NCBI RefSeq assembly: GCF_001039355.2
Contig: NW_019773947.1
Location: forward strand, 555,036-619,035
Direction of reading: 5' to 3'
Origin: Lingula anatina
Taxonomy: Eukaryota > Brachiopoda > Lingulata > Lingulida > Lingulidae
DNA: 64,000 bases
A program made the position numbers and the translations under genes. The notes beneath the pieces were generated by a model that saw nothing but the letters and a program-made list of their open reading frames with translations, searched no databases and was not told the origin of the DNA. Position 1 is the first letter of the stretch, and the number at the start of each line of letters is the position of its first letter. This document shows positions 49,301 through 60,900 of this stretch, piece by piece.

Positions 49301-51997
49301 CAAAAGTTAAAAGGTTCTAAAAGTGTCCTTGATGAAAAAGAGCAGCATGGCAATATTAAATTTTGTTGTCTATTTTTATTTTTAGATCCTCATGTGCAAA
49401 GACTATGTGTTAATGAAAGGCTATCCTGGCACAGGTATTTATATTACATTCTTAAAACCTCATTGCAATTGATTTTTAAGTCATACAGTTTTCCATCTAT
49501 AATAATTGGAATTGTGCAATACTGTTGAATCTAAATGTGCTGAAATATTGAAACTTTTTATTACAGGAAAAACATCCACAATTGTTGCTCTTGTTCGTAT
49601 TCTGCACCAGTTGGGACTTTCCATCCTCCTAACAAGTTACACTCATTCTGCTGTGGATAACATACTGCTGAAACTGAAAAAGGTAAAACAGTCTGCAGGG
49701 TAAAAAACTTTAAAAATTGACTTTATGTTTCATTTTTTTTTCATTTGTTGAGGTTTCGATGTAGTCTTGAATGTAACTGTGATAAAACATTTGAACAACA
49801 GTGAAACATCATTTTGTGTTTATTTTCATGACAGACTTTTTGATTATTTAGTTAAATTATATTTCATTTTCAAGCTTGATCTGGAATTTTTGAGACTTGG
49901 TCGAGAGTCCAGGATACATCCAGAAATCTTGCCATATTCTGAAGGTACTCTCACAAAGAACATCAAAACTGTTGGAGATCTAGCAGAATTTTACACAGCT
50001 AAGGTATGGTGATTAAGCTCTTATATGAAAATATTTTTTTTATTATCGAGCATTTAGGATGCCTAGATTTTTCCTTGTTAAAGAGTAGGATGTTGTTTGA
50101 AATCTGGTGTAGAGTATTTAATGATTCGTTTCTTCAAACATATATGTAACCTCATAGTAAACAAGATACAGATCAGTTTTCTTAATCTTCATCTTTGATC
50201 TATATTACTTAACAGCAAATTGTGGCAACCACCTGTTTGGGGACCAACCACGTGTTGTTCACAAAGCGCAGGTTTGACATCTGTATCATAGATGAGGCGT
50301 CCCAGGTCCTTCAGCCCACCTGCTTTGGACCCCTGTCCTGTGCTGCCAAGTTTGTGCTGGTGGGGGATCCTAAACAGCTGCCACCTGTGGTACAAAGTAC
50401 AGAAGCAAGGTAAGATAATGTCCACTGAGAAGATCACACACAAGGTGGTTATCACCCATTTTTTGTGCCAACATACCACCAAAATTAATTCTAATTTAGC
50501 TACAGAGTAGAAAATGGCATCTCCCCAAGTCTCTCTCTCTCCTTTTTTTTCATTTTTGAAGAGCCAGGCCTGTAGCCAGCAATTTCAAAAGGTGGGTTCT
50601 TTTTCTGAAAAAGTGGACCTTTTCCCATAAGAACTACATGTACCTAGATCAAATTTTACTCAGAGTGGACCTTTTCCCAGCAAAAGGGGCGGTTCTTTTG
50701 AACCCCCCGAACCCCCCCTGGCTACGGGCCTGAGAGCTAACATTTTTTTTTCATATTTAGCCTTTACTAATTACAGTCATTGGTTCAGGTTGTTCTTGAA
50801 TTAAAGTTAGCTCATGATACATCCATTAAAATTTATCAGTAGATTTCAATGTAAAAGACCATTTGGATTATCTCATTATTTAAAAAAATATTTTTGGAGA
50901 AATGGACTGTCTTTAAGCATATCTGTAGTTTGAGGATATATATGGTCCTCATCTTAAGTACTGAAACACGATTTGCTTGCAGAGAGTTAGGAATGGATGA
51001 GAGTTTGTTCATGAGGTTGGACAATACTGGAGCCACATATGAGCTCAATCTGCAGTACAGAATGAACAGGTGAGGAATGCTGAATGTTTGGAATCTCTTG
51101 TGACCAACCAATAGAATAAATAGTTCTTTCAGTCATAAAGTACAAAATATATATTTTATAGGTAAAAATGGGCTATGTCTTTGTTTGACTCAGTAATGAA
51201 CTTCTTATTACTCTTATACTGTTTTCTCCTTGTGTTGAGTAGTTCAATAATGCGTCTGAGTAATGAGCTGGTGTATGAGGGAGCATTGAAATGTGGTTCT
51301 CAGGACGTGGCAGAGGCCCGTCTCCAGCTGTCCAACATGGAGGATGTGAGAGCAGAGGTAAGTAGAAGACAACTTTAAACTAAAACAATGGTGGATAAGA
51401 ATGTGCCTTGTTGAATTAAGAATACTTAGAGGTTAAATTTTGTCAAAAATGCAACAAAAAGATGTTTTACAAAATAACTGCAGCTAATGCTTTTGATAAG
51501 TGAAGATTTGGATGAGAATGGAAACACCATTTATAAACTTATAAAAATCTTTCTTGTCATGCTTATTAAAACATACTCTTAAGACTCTTTGTATGTTACA
51601 TTTGTTAAAAGTATTTCAGTATTTTATACATTTATTTTGCTGAACAACTGGAATTTTGTATAAACTGTATATGTGCTATAAGATATTTCACAGTAACCAT
51701 TATATTTGTAATCCATTTAGCTGAGTGGCATGATGCCTGCCTGGCTGGAATGTGCATTGAGCCCGCAGCCTGTTCTTTTCTTGGATACAGATAATGTAAG
51801 TAAATTCTTGTGATTAGACACCTTTTAAACAAGCAGAAATATTCTGAATATTTGAATTTGTGTAAACTTATAACTTTCATATATTTTTCAAGGTCAAATA
51901 ATGTAGATTGATTTATCTAGTGCCATGTAAAAGGTTAATGCTCCTCAGAACCTCATTCACATGTATGGAGAGAGATTTCATAGGTCAAGTCTCATTC

Positions 51998-52040
<43 letters not shown>

Positions 52041-53112
52041 ATATATCTCACAGATATCAGCTACAGAAAGTTATGATGCTCAGGGATTGGTGAAGAATGA
52101 TTTAGAGGCAGAAATTGTTTGCCAATTAGCCAAGTGTTTTCTTAGGGTAAGTAATATACAGATTTCATAATCTTACATCAAAATTAAAGAAAAGTGGGGT
52201 TGAAACAAAAGGGTAAGCAAGTTAATATTTTACTTAATCTTCCTTTCTTGCTTCTTTCATATAATTTGCAAATAAAGATAAAACATTTGTATGTAATAAG
52301 TAAACCCCCCCCTCAGAAAAATTACTTTGATTTGTAATGTTGTGATTTATATACAGTTTTTAGATGACAAAGTTCTTTTAACATTAGCATGTAATGATAT
52401 TTAAAAAGTTCACATTGTGAAATATATATTTATGTAGGGTGGGTTATCCCCACAAGAGCTTGGCATCATAGCCCCATACAGAAACCAGGTGAAAGTCCTT
52501 CACACTCGTCTTGGTGGCTCTGGAGAGGTGGAGGTGAACACGGTGGATCAATACCAAGGCAGAGACAAGAGTGTCATCATCCTCTCCTTTGTCAGGAGTA
52601 ATTCCAAGGATGATTCCAGCAGTAAAGGCAGGGTAGGCAAACTTCTCCTAATAAATAGGCATTTTTCTTTTTTAAGAAGGGTTTGTTTAATGCACAGCAC
52701 AATTTGGTCTTTTTTTTAATCAAATTTCATACACAAGGTCAATGCAAGAGATTTGATACACGATGATAGGCAAAGATGCCTTCCACACACTCATTCACAC
52801 AATGAGAAAGAAAATAATTAGAAGAAACAATTTGGTCTTATGAGTGCAGGTCATTGCATCTGTATATGCCATGGTGTTGTATGTAAATTACCCCAAAAAG
52901 GAGTAAAACTTAAGCTAAGTTTACAACTGTCTTTTCAGGGTGGAACAGAGATACTTTGTGACTGGAGAAGACTGAATGTTGCTGTGACAAGAGCAAAACA
53001 CAAGCTTCTCTTTGTGGGCAGTGTTTCCACTCTAAAGAAGTATCAGCCTTTACAGAAATTGATCCAGATATTGAACCCAGAGGAAATATCCTTTTTGACA
53101 AAAATGCTGTAG
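40366..53112 (+). CDS. DNA2: DNA2 nuclease-helicase, with a long N-terminal extension
   Basis: Okazaki-flap and end-resection nuclease/helicase. About 30 exons chain in phase: 40366-40389, 40806-40853, 41290-42825, 43001-43081, 43278-43511, 43730-43754, 43943-44091, 44422-44538 and onward to 52438-52632 and 52939-53112. Exon 2 holds a PIP box (QMKILSFF). A disordered acidic/basic region of about 510 residues follows; human DNA2 lacks it. Nuclease part: GKIDLTV (Asp) and PLELKTGK (E-x-K); Fe-S ligands are YCMRK, CSKC and NCAVY. Helicase part: GYPGTGKT split by an intron, [33 protein letters not shown] and [14 protein letters not shown]. One apparent +1 frameshift lies near 41531-41592. The C-terminus may instead use a last exon near 53249-53310. 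Confidence 0.95.
40458..40629. mobile_element. hAT-type MITE with 8-bp target duplication
   Basis: The element (40466-40621, 156 bp) starts CAGTGTTTGCC and ends AACACTG. Further inverted similarity is seen (GCTGGACCG against CGGTCCAGC). It is flanked by exact CTACAAAT copies at 40458-40465 and 40622-40629. The 8-bp duplication and CAGTGTT end are hAT hallmarks. It lies in DNA2 intron 1. Confidence 0.92.
40827..40850 (+). other. PIP-box codons of DNA2
   Basis: These codons read Q-M-K-I-L-S-F-F (residues 16-23 by my model), a full Q-x-x-h-x-x-a-a PCNA-interacting motif, followed by Lys. They are encoded by a 48-bp exon with good splice sites. Confidence 0.7.
45950..46212. mobile_element. Foldback MITE in a DNA2 intron
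   Basis: A long imperfect hairpin. The inner arms CTTAAGCGGCTTATAT... (from 46031) and ...ATATAAGCCACTTAAG (to 46132) pair almost fully; the outer arms carry TAAATTGC and GATCGATCC stretches. The right end GGTATGGGAACCCAGTC matches the left end of the element in MYO19 (21373) inverted. Confidence 0.8.
48078..48281. repeat. Tandem duplication of a DNA2 exon end
   Basis: The last part of the DNA2 exon ending at 48150, its donor site and 30 bases of intron (48078-48180) are repeated at once (48181-48281), with one substitution and a 2-bp deletion. The second exon end is followed by TAG in frame, so only the first donor supports the protein. Confidence 0.95.
50570..50733. mobile_element. Repeat with GGCCTGTAGCCAG inverted ends
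   Basis: The left end CCAGGCCTGTAGCCAGC pairs with the right end CTGGCTACGGGCCTGA. GTGGACCTTTTCCCA occurs twice inside. It lies in a DNA2 intron; a fragment of the same family is at 29055-29145. Confidence 0.75.
52001..52038. repeat. (AT)n microsatellite before a DNA2 exon
   Basis: About 19 AT units end only 15 bases before the exon acceptor at 52053, partly replacing the usual pyrimidine tract. Confidence 0.95.
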
Positions 53113-54292
53113 TTGTATTTGTCGAAGATATTGATAAATGTAACTTTGGGGTTATTCTGCTGGCTAAGTGTTTCTATGTGAACTGAGCATGACCCAATTC
53201 CGAAAGGTTTTTATTTTAAATTTCCTTTACTCTTCTTACATATGCCAGATAACCTCAGTACCAGACAGATGAAGGCAGTCTGTGAGGAGGCCAGCTATGC
53301 CAATACATGAGGAGCTATGTCACAATAAACTATATCAAGGGCAAAAGAAAAAATCTTTATACAATTAATGACTTTGGTTGAGGTTGATGTTTCAAGATTA
53401 TACCAGAAGCTGTATATTTTTGATGTCTGATTGACATTTCCTTTTTTTTTAGATTGTCATGTATGGTGACGTCTTCATTGTTCAGTTTTGCATTTTCTCA
53501 GGACTCGCATTTCCAGATATAAAATCATAATAATGCTATTTATATCATTTAATTTATTGTGAAAGGAAATGTTGATAGTATTCTGAATGTCTTTTCTCAT
53601 CTGCCAGTATACCAAGTGAACAAAAATGTGCAAATAATTTTGCATTTCAAGTTTTAAGTTTTTGTATTAAGTTAAAACAAAATAACATTTTAATAAACAT
53701 ATTATATTTATTTACACCAATTTATTTTCTGTGTAACCAAATAAAATAAAATAAAACTGCCAGTTGCATTTGTTATTTTTTATAAAACTGCTTCCATCCC
53801 CTTCAGACTGGTTTGCAGTTCCCCTCTGCTCAAAGCCAGGCACAAAATGTGTACCTTGCAGTTGGAAGATCACTGCAAAACTTGAAAAATTTCTTTGATA
53901 ATCAATATATAAAGTTGACCTCCTAAATAAACAATTACTCTGTATAAAAACCATTAAAGTTTGCAGACTTTGACTTATGAAACTTTGAACAAAAGAAGTA
54001 CACAGAAGTTTTTTAATTGAGCACCACTGAAAAAATCAGTACTTGATATATTTTTAAGGCATCAAATAAATGGATCACTCTGTTGTGAATAGATCATGCT
54101 ACTGTGGCATGTATCGGGTAAAGAAAGATATCAATAAACTCCTGCAGAGGGTCAATATTTCCCAACATCTGCATTTCCACACTTCACCTACATGCCCCAA
54201 ATAGAAAGTTGTTTAAATTGCACTGCATGCACCCATTTCTTTGAGTTGAATGGAAAGACATTCCTCTTCCCTACAAGAGAAATTTTAAAAAA
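53113..54292. other. Convergent 3' ends of DNA2 and HGH1
   Basis: 3' untranslated sequence of both genes. A plus-strand AATAAA (53692-53697) for DNA2 and a minus-strand AATAAA (53712-53707) for HGH1 lie only about ten bases apart, so the two transcripts probably overlap or abut. A possible final DNA2 coding exon (TRQMKAVCEEASYANT, stop near 53310) also lies here. Confidence 0.6.
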
Positions 54293-57200
54293 TTAGCTGT
54301 CCTTTGCATCTCCCCCTGCATCCTTTGCAACTCTGCTAGCTTTGTTCAATTTTTCTTGAATGTCTGCTGGAATTTCAACTTCTTTGAGGTTTGCATGCTC
54401 TGGTGCTGGCTCATCACCAATCAGTATAGACACTACATCTTCACATGCTTCTATTACTGCTTCATTCTTTTCCCAGTTGTGCAATTCTCGCAGTATGATG
54501 TATGCATTTTTGTCTTTAAGGTACTCCCTGCCTTCTTTTGTTGCACAGAGCTATGAAAAAATTATAAAAATTAAGTTATTCAGGTCTTCAGAAATACCTG
54601 ATGGTGCTTGACCTATTAATACACACTGGGCACTGCTTCTTTAGTTCACAGAGCTATAAATGCAAATAAATCAGTTATTCAGGACTTCAGAAATACCTGG
54701 CTGTGGTTCATCCAAAACCTACAAATTGGGTACTACCTGTATAGTTTAGCTTTAAAATCAATGAGCAGCAATCACATCACACTGATTTTCTGATCTTATT
54801 TGTGTTATCCCATCTCAATGAGAGTCATAATAAAAATGAAGTCACTCAACAGATATTTTAATCACACTACTTAGTTATCAGTGACCAGTATCACCTGGTG
54901 GACAGCCTCTATTAACATGACCCTGATATCTGGCTCTGGTTCTCTAGTCTTGGTGGGTTCCAGGTATTGCAGCTCCACTGGTAACTTGTCATTGTCCTCC
55001 TCATCAAACTCCTCTGGACCAGCCAGGGGGAGGAGAAGGTGGGGGAGGAGATCTACTTGAGGACTTAACAACCACTGGTGATTATCTGAATGAGAGAAAT
55101 GTAATTACTTCAAATACAGTTACTAGTAACTTTTTTTTACTTTAAGTGACTGTCTGATTACATCAGAAATTATACATCATAAAATGAAATAAATGATTGG
55201 TTCAAATTTTTATCTGATACAAAACACATGCTAAAACAAATTTTCTTAAATAATAAGATTTCATCAAATAAAATCTTACCAGTTTCAAAACTGCAATTTT
55301 TAAGTGTAGCTACAATTCCTCTGCGTCTAACTACCGACTCAGGATACTGCGTGTATGGAAGCAGTCTCTGGATGACACAGCCATCTTTATTGAGAATGAA
55401 CTGGCGAGCCTCGGGAATCTGGGTCAGATTACACAGGAATGGACCTAATGAGGTAAAAGAGGGTTCACGTTTTATAACAATAATACATTGAAAGTGCATG
55501 TAAAATTCTGAGTTAATAAATAACAAATGCTGCAACAAATGTCAGTTTATCAAATTTTAATTCAAAGATACGATATATTACTTGGACAGTAGACTTTTCA
55601 TTATCTTCATAGATTTCTTTATTACACAATTTCTATGTATGCACAACACGAAAATTGCCCTCACCCAGATGATGTAGTTTTGCTTTGGGGTTGTATCCCT
55701 CAGTACAGAAGACCTGTATTAGTTTGTCAAACCCAAGTGTCTCCTTTTCCTTCTGAATCACTTCCACCATTTTCTTGGCACAATCTAATGGTCTGGACAA
55801 ATTGCTTAACAACATACATGCTTCGTCAGCAAGTTCACTTTCAGGATTACAAACATATTTCATAAGCTCCTGGAGAAGATTGGGTTTTGTCTTCAGAGAC
55901 AGCAGCTTCGGACACACCAAATCTTCTGCAGTTAGATTCACCAGGGCTTTGTATGCCTGTTTTGATATGCTTTGGATGTCATCTTGCAGTAAACCTGCAA
56001 CTGCCTCCAAGTACACGTCTCTGCTACACAGCAGAGTTCTTCCTTCTGATGTCCCTGTAAGACCTGTCACATAGTCTATGGCTATTGCCTTTACATCCCC
56101 CCTTGACTTGTGTGACAGGAAGGGTATTACCTCATCTAACTGCTTTCTGCTCATGGCTAAAATGAAATACAGAGCATTTAATAAATAATGTAAAGAGGCA
56201 AGAAGAGGAGAACAACAAGAAGAAATATCTTCGTTATATAAAACATTTAAATGTTCTAAATTTTCAATGGCAATAATCATTCAGAATAACGAACACCCAA
56301 ATATTACCCTCCTGGTAATGATCATATGCTAGTGAGTATATGGTGGGAAAGAAGTGTGTATGTTATATACAGCGTATTATCACATCATCATCATTTAACA
56401 AACTGCTTACTTTTGAAAGTATAACCTCAAGTTAAACCAAGCTTAAGTTAAAAGTTTTGTTATCTTTACCATTTAAATAATAATAATTATTATCATTATT
56501 ATCATTATTATCATCATCATCATTATTATTATCATTATTTCGCATTTATTCTATTTCCAGGCACATTAACTTATAAGTCTTTATGTACCAGTACTCCCCA
56601 ATGCAGTCTAGTCTACTAGAGTCTAGATTACCTAGCTGTTGTGTATGTATGCTCAGAGCCGACACAAGATATTTGTTTGAATCGCTTGATTCTGAAACTT
56701 GCAAGTAGGTTTTCAACGCCCTAACAAATGTTTTGTAGTATGTCAGAGATAAACATCTAAAACCGTTCATACGTCATATACATAACACCAGACATTTACA
56801 TTTCTCCACTGCCTTAGCCATGTGTTCCAAAAGCAAAGCCAGTATTTTTATAAGGGTTTAGTTTCGAGGAATAATTATATTACGTGAACGCATATAGAAA
56901 TATAATCACAGGAAATAATTGAAATTAAAATGTTTATTATACTATGATAAACGGAATTTTTTGTACTTTTACATGTTAAATGGATGTAACTTATAGGTAT
57001 TTCTTTCGATAATAATATATACATAAAGTTTAGCTTCGGATTCGCCATGTTTCTTGTTCCAGAAGTACCAGTCAAAAACTGCAGGTTTTTAGCTTTTGTA
57101 TTCGACCTGTGTTCTGATTGCTTCTTAAAACAAGAGAATAATACTACCAGTTCACATTGCGTAACTCATCTTACAGATAAATGGAGATGATTTTGTAACA

Positions 57201-57467
57201 ATGAGATGTGACTTGCAACTTTTTATTCTTGACCTCGCTGACAGCAGACTTCAGTGTCAACCAGACGCTGTTGCTACTTGTATTTTCTAATTTATGTTTG
57301 TTCTGTATTTCAGATGGAAGTGCCGTTAGAAGAGAAAAACTAACATATGCCGTGTAATCTTCGAATGAAGTGGAGTGAGTGTCAGTTCCGCCGATTGAAA
57401 TGAAAATTAAGCGTTGAAAATAATGGTTTATATATTTACCCTGTTCAAGTTTACCCTTAACAGCCAT
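54293..57467 (-). CDS. HGH1: HGH1 homologue (armadillo-repeat eEF2 chaperone)
   Basis: HGH1 (FAM203/BRP16) helps fold translation elongation factor 2 with TRiC/CCT. Exons: 57467-57440, 56156-55665, 55444-55280, 55085-54895 and 54550-54293. The first exon (MAVKGKLEQ) joins the second in phase to give ...EQAMSRKQLDEVIPFL; the second exon also has an ATG two bases in, so either start is possible. Family signatures are ALVNLTAED, LLSNLSRP, CVIQRLLPYTQYPESVVRRR, LLPHLLLPLAGPEEFDEED, LPVELQYLEP, ILRELHNWE and ILIGDEP. Helical armadillo-type repeats cover most of the protein. Length is close to the roughly 390 residues of the family. The gene is head-to-head with the DGCR8 locus, with start codons extremely close, implying a shared promoter. 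Confidence 0.95.
56474..56540. repeat. Compound ATT/ATC microsatellite
   Basis: Interspersed AAT, ATT and ATC trinucleotides in the first HGH1 intron. Confidence 0.95.
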
Positions 57468-57492
57468 ATTGCCTTTATCATGATTTAATAAA

Positions 57493-57916
57493 ATGATGCA
57501 CTTTCAAGTTCACATAGATAACATGCCTGAACAATTTTTTTTATTCCTGTTGAAAGGAAGCTCTGGTGCTGTCTTCACAAAAACTTGGGAAGAAAGCAGT
57601 CACCCCTTGTACTTTCTAGCATCGTTTTCTGTTCTATTGCTTTCTTATGTTCTTGGCATTTACAACTTCACTGTAAGTAAATAGTTAGTTTCAACATTTT
57701 TTAACAATAGCCTGTTCTCAAAAGCACTGAGATTGATACTAATGAAGTTAAAAGTGAATATTTGATCTTTTTCTTTATTAGTACTTGAACAGTGCATTTG
57801 AGTCCTCGTTTGGAACAAATCTGACTGGCAGACAAGCAGGATTTTTGTCAGAATACAAATTGTATATAGGAGTGTGTATTTCAGACAAAGACATGTCTAT
57901 GCTGAACCATGAGTAA
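57493..57916 (+). CDS. Spliced upstream frame overlapping the DGCR8 start
   Basis: Exon 57493-57672 (60 codons, donor GTAAGT) joins 57782-57916 (44 codons and TAA) in phase 0, giving 104 residues: MMHFQVHIDNMPEQFF, a charged stretch, then one hydrophobic segment (YFLASFSVLLLSYVLGIY) that could span a membrane, and a tail ending SMLNHE. The stop overlaps the DGCR8 start as ATGAGTAA. An in-frame stop lies just before the first ATG. The protein family is not recognised. It may be a regulatory upstream frame, the first cistron of a bicistronic message, or a chance frame in the leader; the open frame across the splice favours one of the first two. The first ATG is only 25 bases from the HGH1 start on the other strand, so starts further in (57523) are also possible. 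Confidence 0.4.
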
Positions 57917-60900
57917 GGAGCAGAAAGACGCGCAGCCACCAACTTTACCACCAGCATCAGAGCAATCGTCCAATCACATTTCTCATGTATTGGACTTTGG
58001 CCATGGTGAAGGTGGTAATATGCAACCCAAGGTGGAGAGGGACCAAGAACCTGCCTTTAAAAAACGTAAACTAGACAGCCAAAGCGGAATCTCTAGTAAC
58101 AATGATCAATTCTCTACAGGACCAGACTTAGTTAGTATTGAATGTGAAACATCCAAAAATCTCTCATTAGAATGCCAAGCTTCCAAAGATGTAGACTCTG
58201 ATTCACAGATCTCTATGATCATTGAGGACCAGAATCACAGGCCAGAAAGTCCAGTAGACATTGAGAAAACCATGGCCTCTTCTCACAATGCTCAAGTTTT
58301 TGAAATTATAGATGATTTAGGCTCTGATAGAGAAGAATACTATGAAAGTGAGGATGACTATGATGATGATGACATAGATGCTCTGCTAGATGAGTGCCTA
58401 GATAAGCCCAGAAATACTTCTGCCTCTGAGGCTGATGTGGATGGAGATGTAGACACAGAGACAGATCCAAGTGCCCCTGAAGAAAAAGAGAAGGTTGTAC
58501 TGATAGGTAAGTGACAAGAGAAAGGGTGACTCTCAAATATTATATGAACAAGTTACGAAAATCCCCTTCCCAATTATGCCAAATATGGAGGCTCTGTTTA
58601 GCTTTTATCAAGTTGTGGACATACTGCTTTTGATTTTTAAGAAACTGTGTGTTAATGAACAGAGTGTATTTAAATGGGACTTAAATAGAAAAGACTTAAA
58701 AATGCTCTTTTTGCAAAGGTTTAACTTCATATGAATTTTGTGAATATTACAGAAAAGGGGCATGATCCTTTTGAGGTGCTTCCAGAAGGCTGGGTGACAG
58801 TCACTCACAACAGTGGTATTCCAGTCTACCTTCACAAGCAATCCAGAGTGTGTACTCTTGCCAAACCATATTTCCTGGGGCCAGGGAGTGCCAGGGTAAG
58901 GTCCTTTTCACATCTGAGTGTTACAGCATTTTGTATTGTGCCAAGTTTACTGGTACTAACATTGTACTAATCAAAATTTATCTAGTTAACTGAACACATC
59001 TAGCATGGAGCTACATTTACGTGACTTGCATGACATCCAGGCTATTGAGTTGTCAGTCTCTAAAGCTAGAGTGGAGCAGAAAGCTGTACTGCGTGGTTTT
59101 TAAAGGGCATAAGACTAATTAACTATGGGTATAACATCACATCACATTTACAACTGAAAGAAAACAACTGCGACATATTTATGTCTTGGTCAATTTTAAC
59201 ATTCTTTTCATACACTTTTTTGAATAGGTTTTCTTCTACAAAACCAATAACATGCATGAATGAATGAATGAAGTTAATTTGGTGTCTTGTGATGCAGTTT
59301 GTATAAGAGCCAGCTTACTCTTTTCTCATGAGCACTATAATTAGCCTGATATCTTTTTGGTTCCCTGACATATTGGATGAGTAAACCACTGAAATCAGAA
59401 GTTATATTTTCAGAAACATGACATCCCTGTCAGTGCCATCCCTTGTCTGCAATACAGGAAAGAGTTGGAGAAGGAGTCAATGAAACAAGATCAAAATGGC
59501 AGTGAAGATTGTATGTTAAAAGGCTACATGTTGTCAAAGAGAAAACTATCAGATATGTTATGTAAAAAGTGCTTTAAATTTTTATTTCACACTGCATCTC
59601 AGTTTTGGATATTTTTTTTGGTTTTTGTCAATTTTATTATTACTACTGCCTGTATGTTATTCTGTAACTTAAGATTGAAATATAAATATGACATCTTAAT
59701 GATAAAATCATAATTTACTATGAAAATCATTTGATTATTTCAGATTCCCAAGATAACTGCACACCCAATCTAGTCAATGGAACTAGTCCGCCCAACCTTC
59801 CCTCCATCCCAGTCAAAGTGATGAGTGTTGAGGAAAAGAAAAAGGAAACAATATTAGGTAAGATCTTTGATTATGTCTTTTGTTTTCAAGAAAAACTCGG
59901 GTGTGAAATGTTGAGAGTGAAATTTAGTATTGTAATTGATGATGCTACTTTTTATGGCGTTTTATGGCTTTGTGCAATTAATTATATATCTACATGATTT
60001 CTCTTATAGACCACAAACAGCTGCATGAGTATTGTCAAAAACTGTTCCAGTTTAAGACCATTACAGTCAGAAGGTTTAAGTAAGTACTGCTTCGTGTTAT
60101 AAGAATACAAACATTTATGAATATAAAAGACATAACATAAGTCACTTGAAATTGCCTTTATGGTGGTATTGATTGTGTCTGTACATCCTTGGAAGAGTAA
60201 AGATGATTTATCCTATAACTTCAAATAGATAACATCTGAATATCAATTCCAGGACTTGGAAAGACAGGAGAAAACATCAGAAGCAGAAGAAGAAAGAAGC
60301 AAGGCCATCAANAATAGAAAAGACTTAAAAATGCTCTTTTTGCAAAGGTTTAACTTCATATGAATTTTGTGAATATTACAGAAAAGGGGCATGATCCTTT
60401 TGAGGTGCTTCCAGAAGGCTGGGTGACAGTCACTCACAACAGTGGTATTCCAGTCTACCTTCACAAGCAATCCAGAGTGTGTACTCTTGCCAAACCATAT
60501 TTCCTGGGGCCAGGGAGTGCCAGGGTAAGGTCCTTTTCACATCTGAGTGTTACAGCATTTTGTATTGTGCCAAGTTTACTGGTACTAACATTGTACTAAT
60601 CAAAATTTATCTAGTTAACTGAACACATCTAGCATGGAGCTACATTTACGTGACTTGCATGACATCCAGGCTATTGAGTTGTCAGTCTCTAAAGCTAGAG
60701 TGGAGCAGAAAGCTGTACTGCGTGGTTTTTAAAGGGCATAAGACTAATTAACTATGGGTATAACATCACATCACATTTACAACTGAAAGAAAACAACTGC
60801 GACATATTTATGTCTTGGTCAATTTTAACATTCTTTTCATACACTTTTTTGAATAGGTTTTCTTCTACAAAACAAATAACATGCATGAATGAATGAATGA

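Noticed and set aside
57171-57467. Unspliced 98-codon minus-strand frame starting MAVKGKLEQG
   Set aside because: The first nine codons are better explained as HGH1 exon 1, because a GTAAAT donor follows and splicing to 56156 keeps the HGH1 frame.
58306-58536. Minus-strand frame rich in His/Leu
   Set aside because: Antisense of the acidic DGCR8 N-terminal exon.
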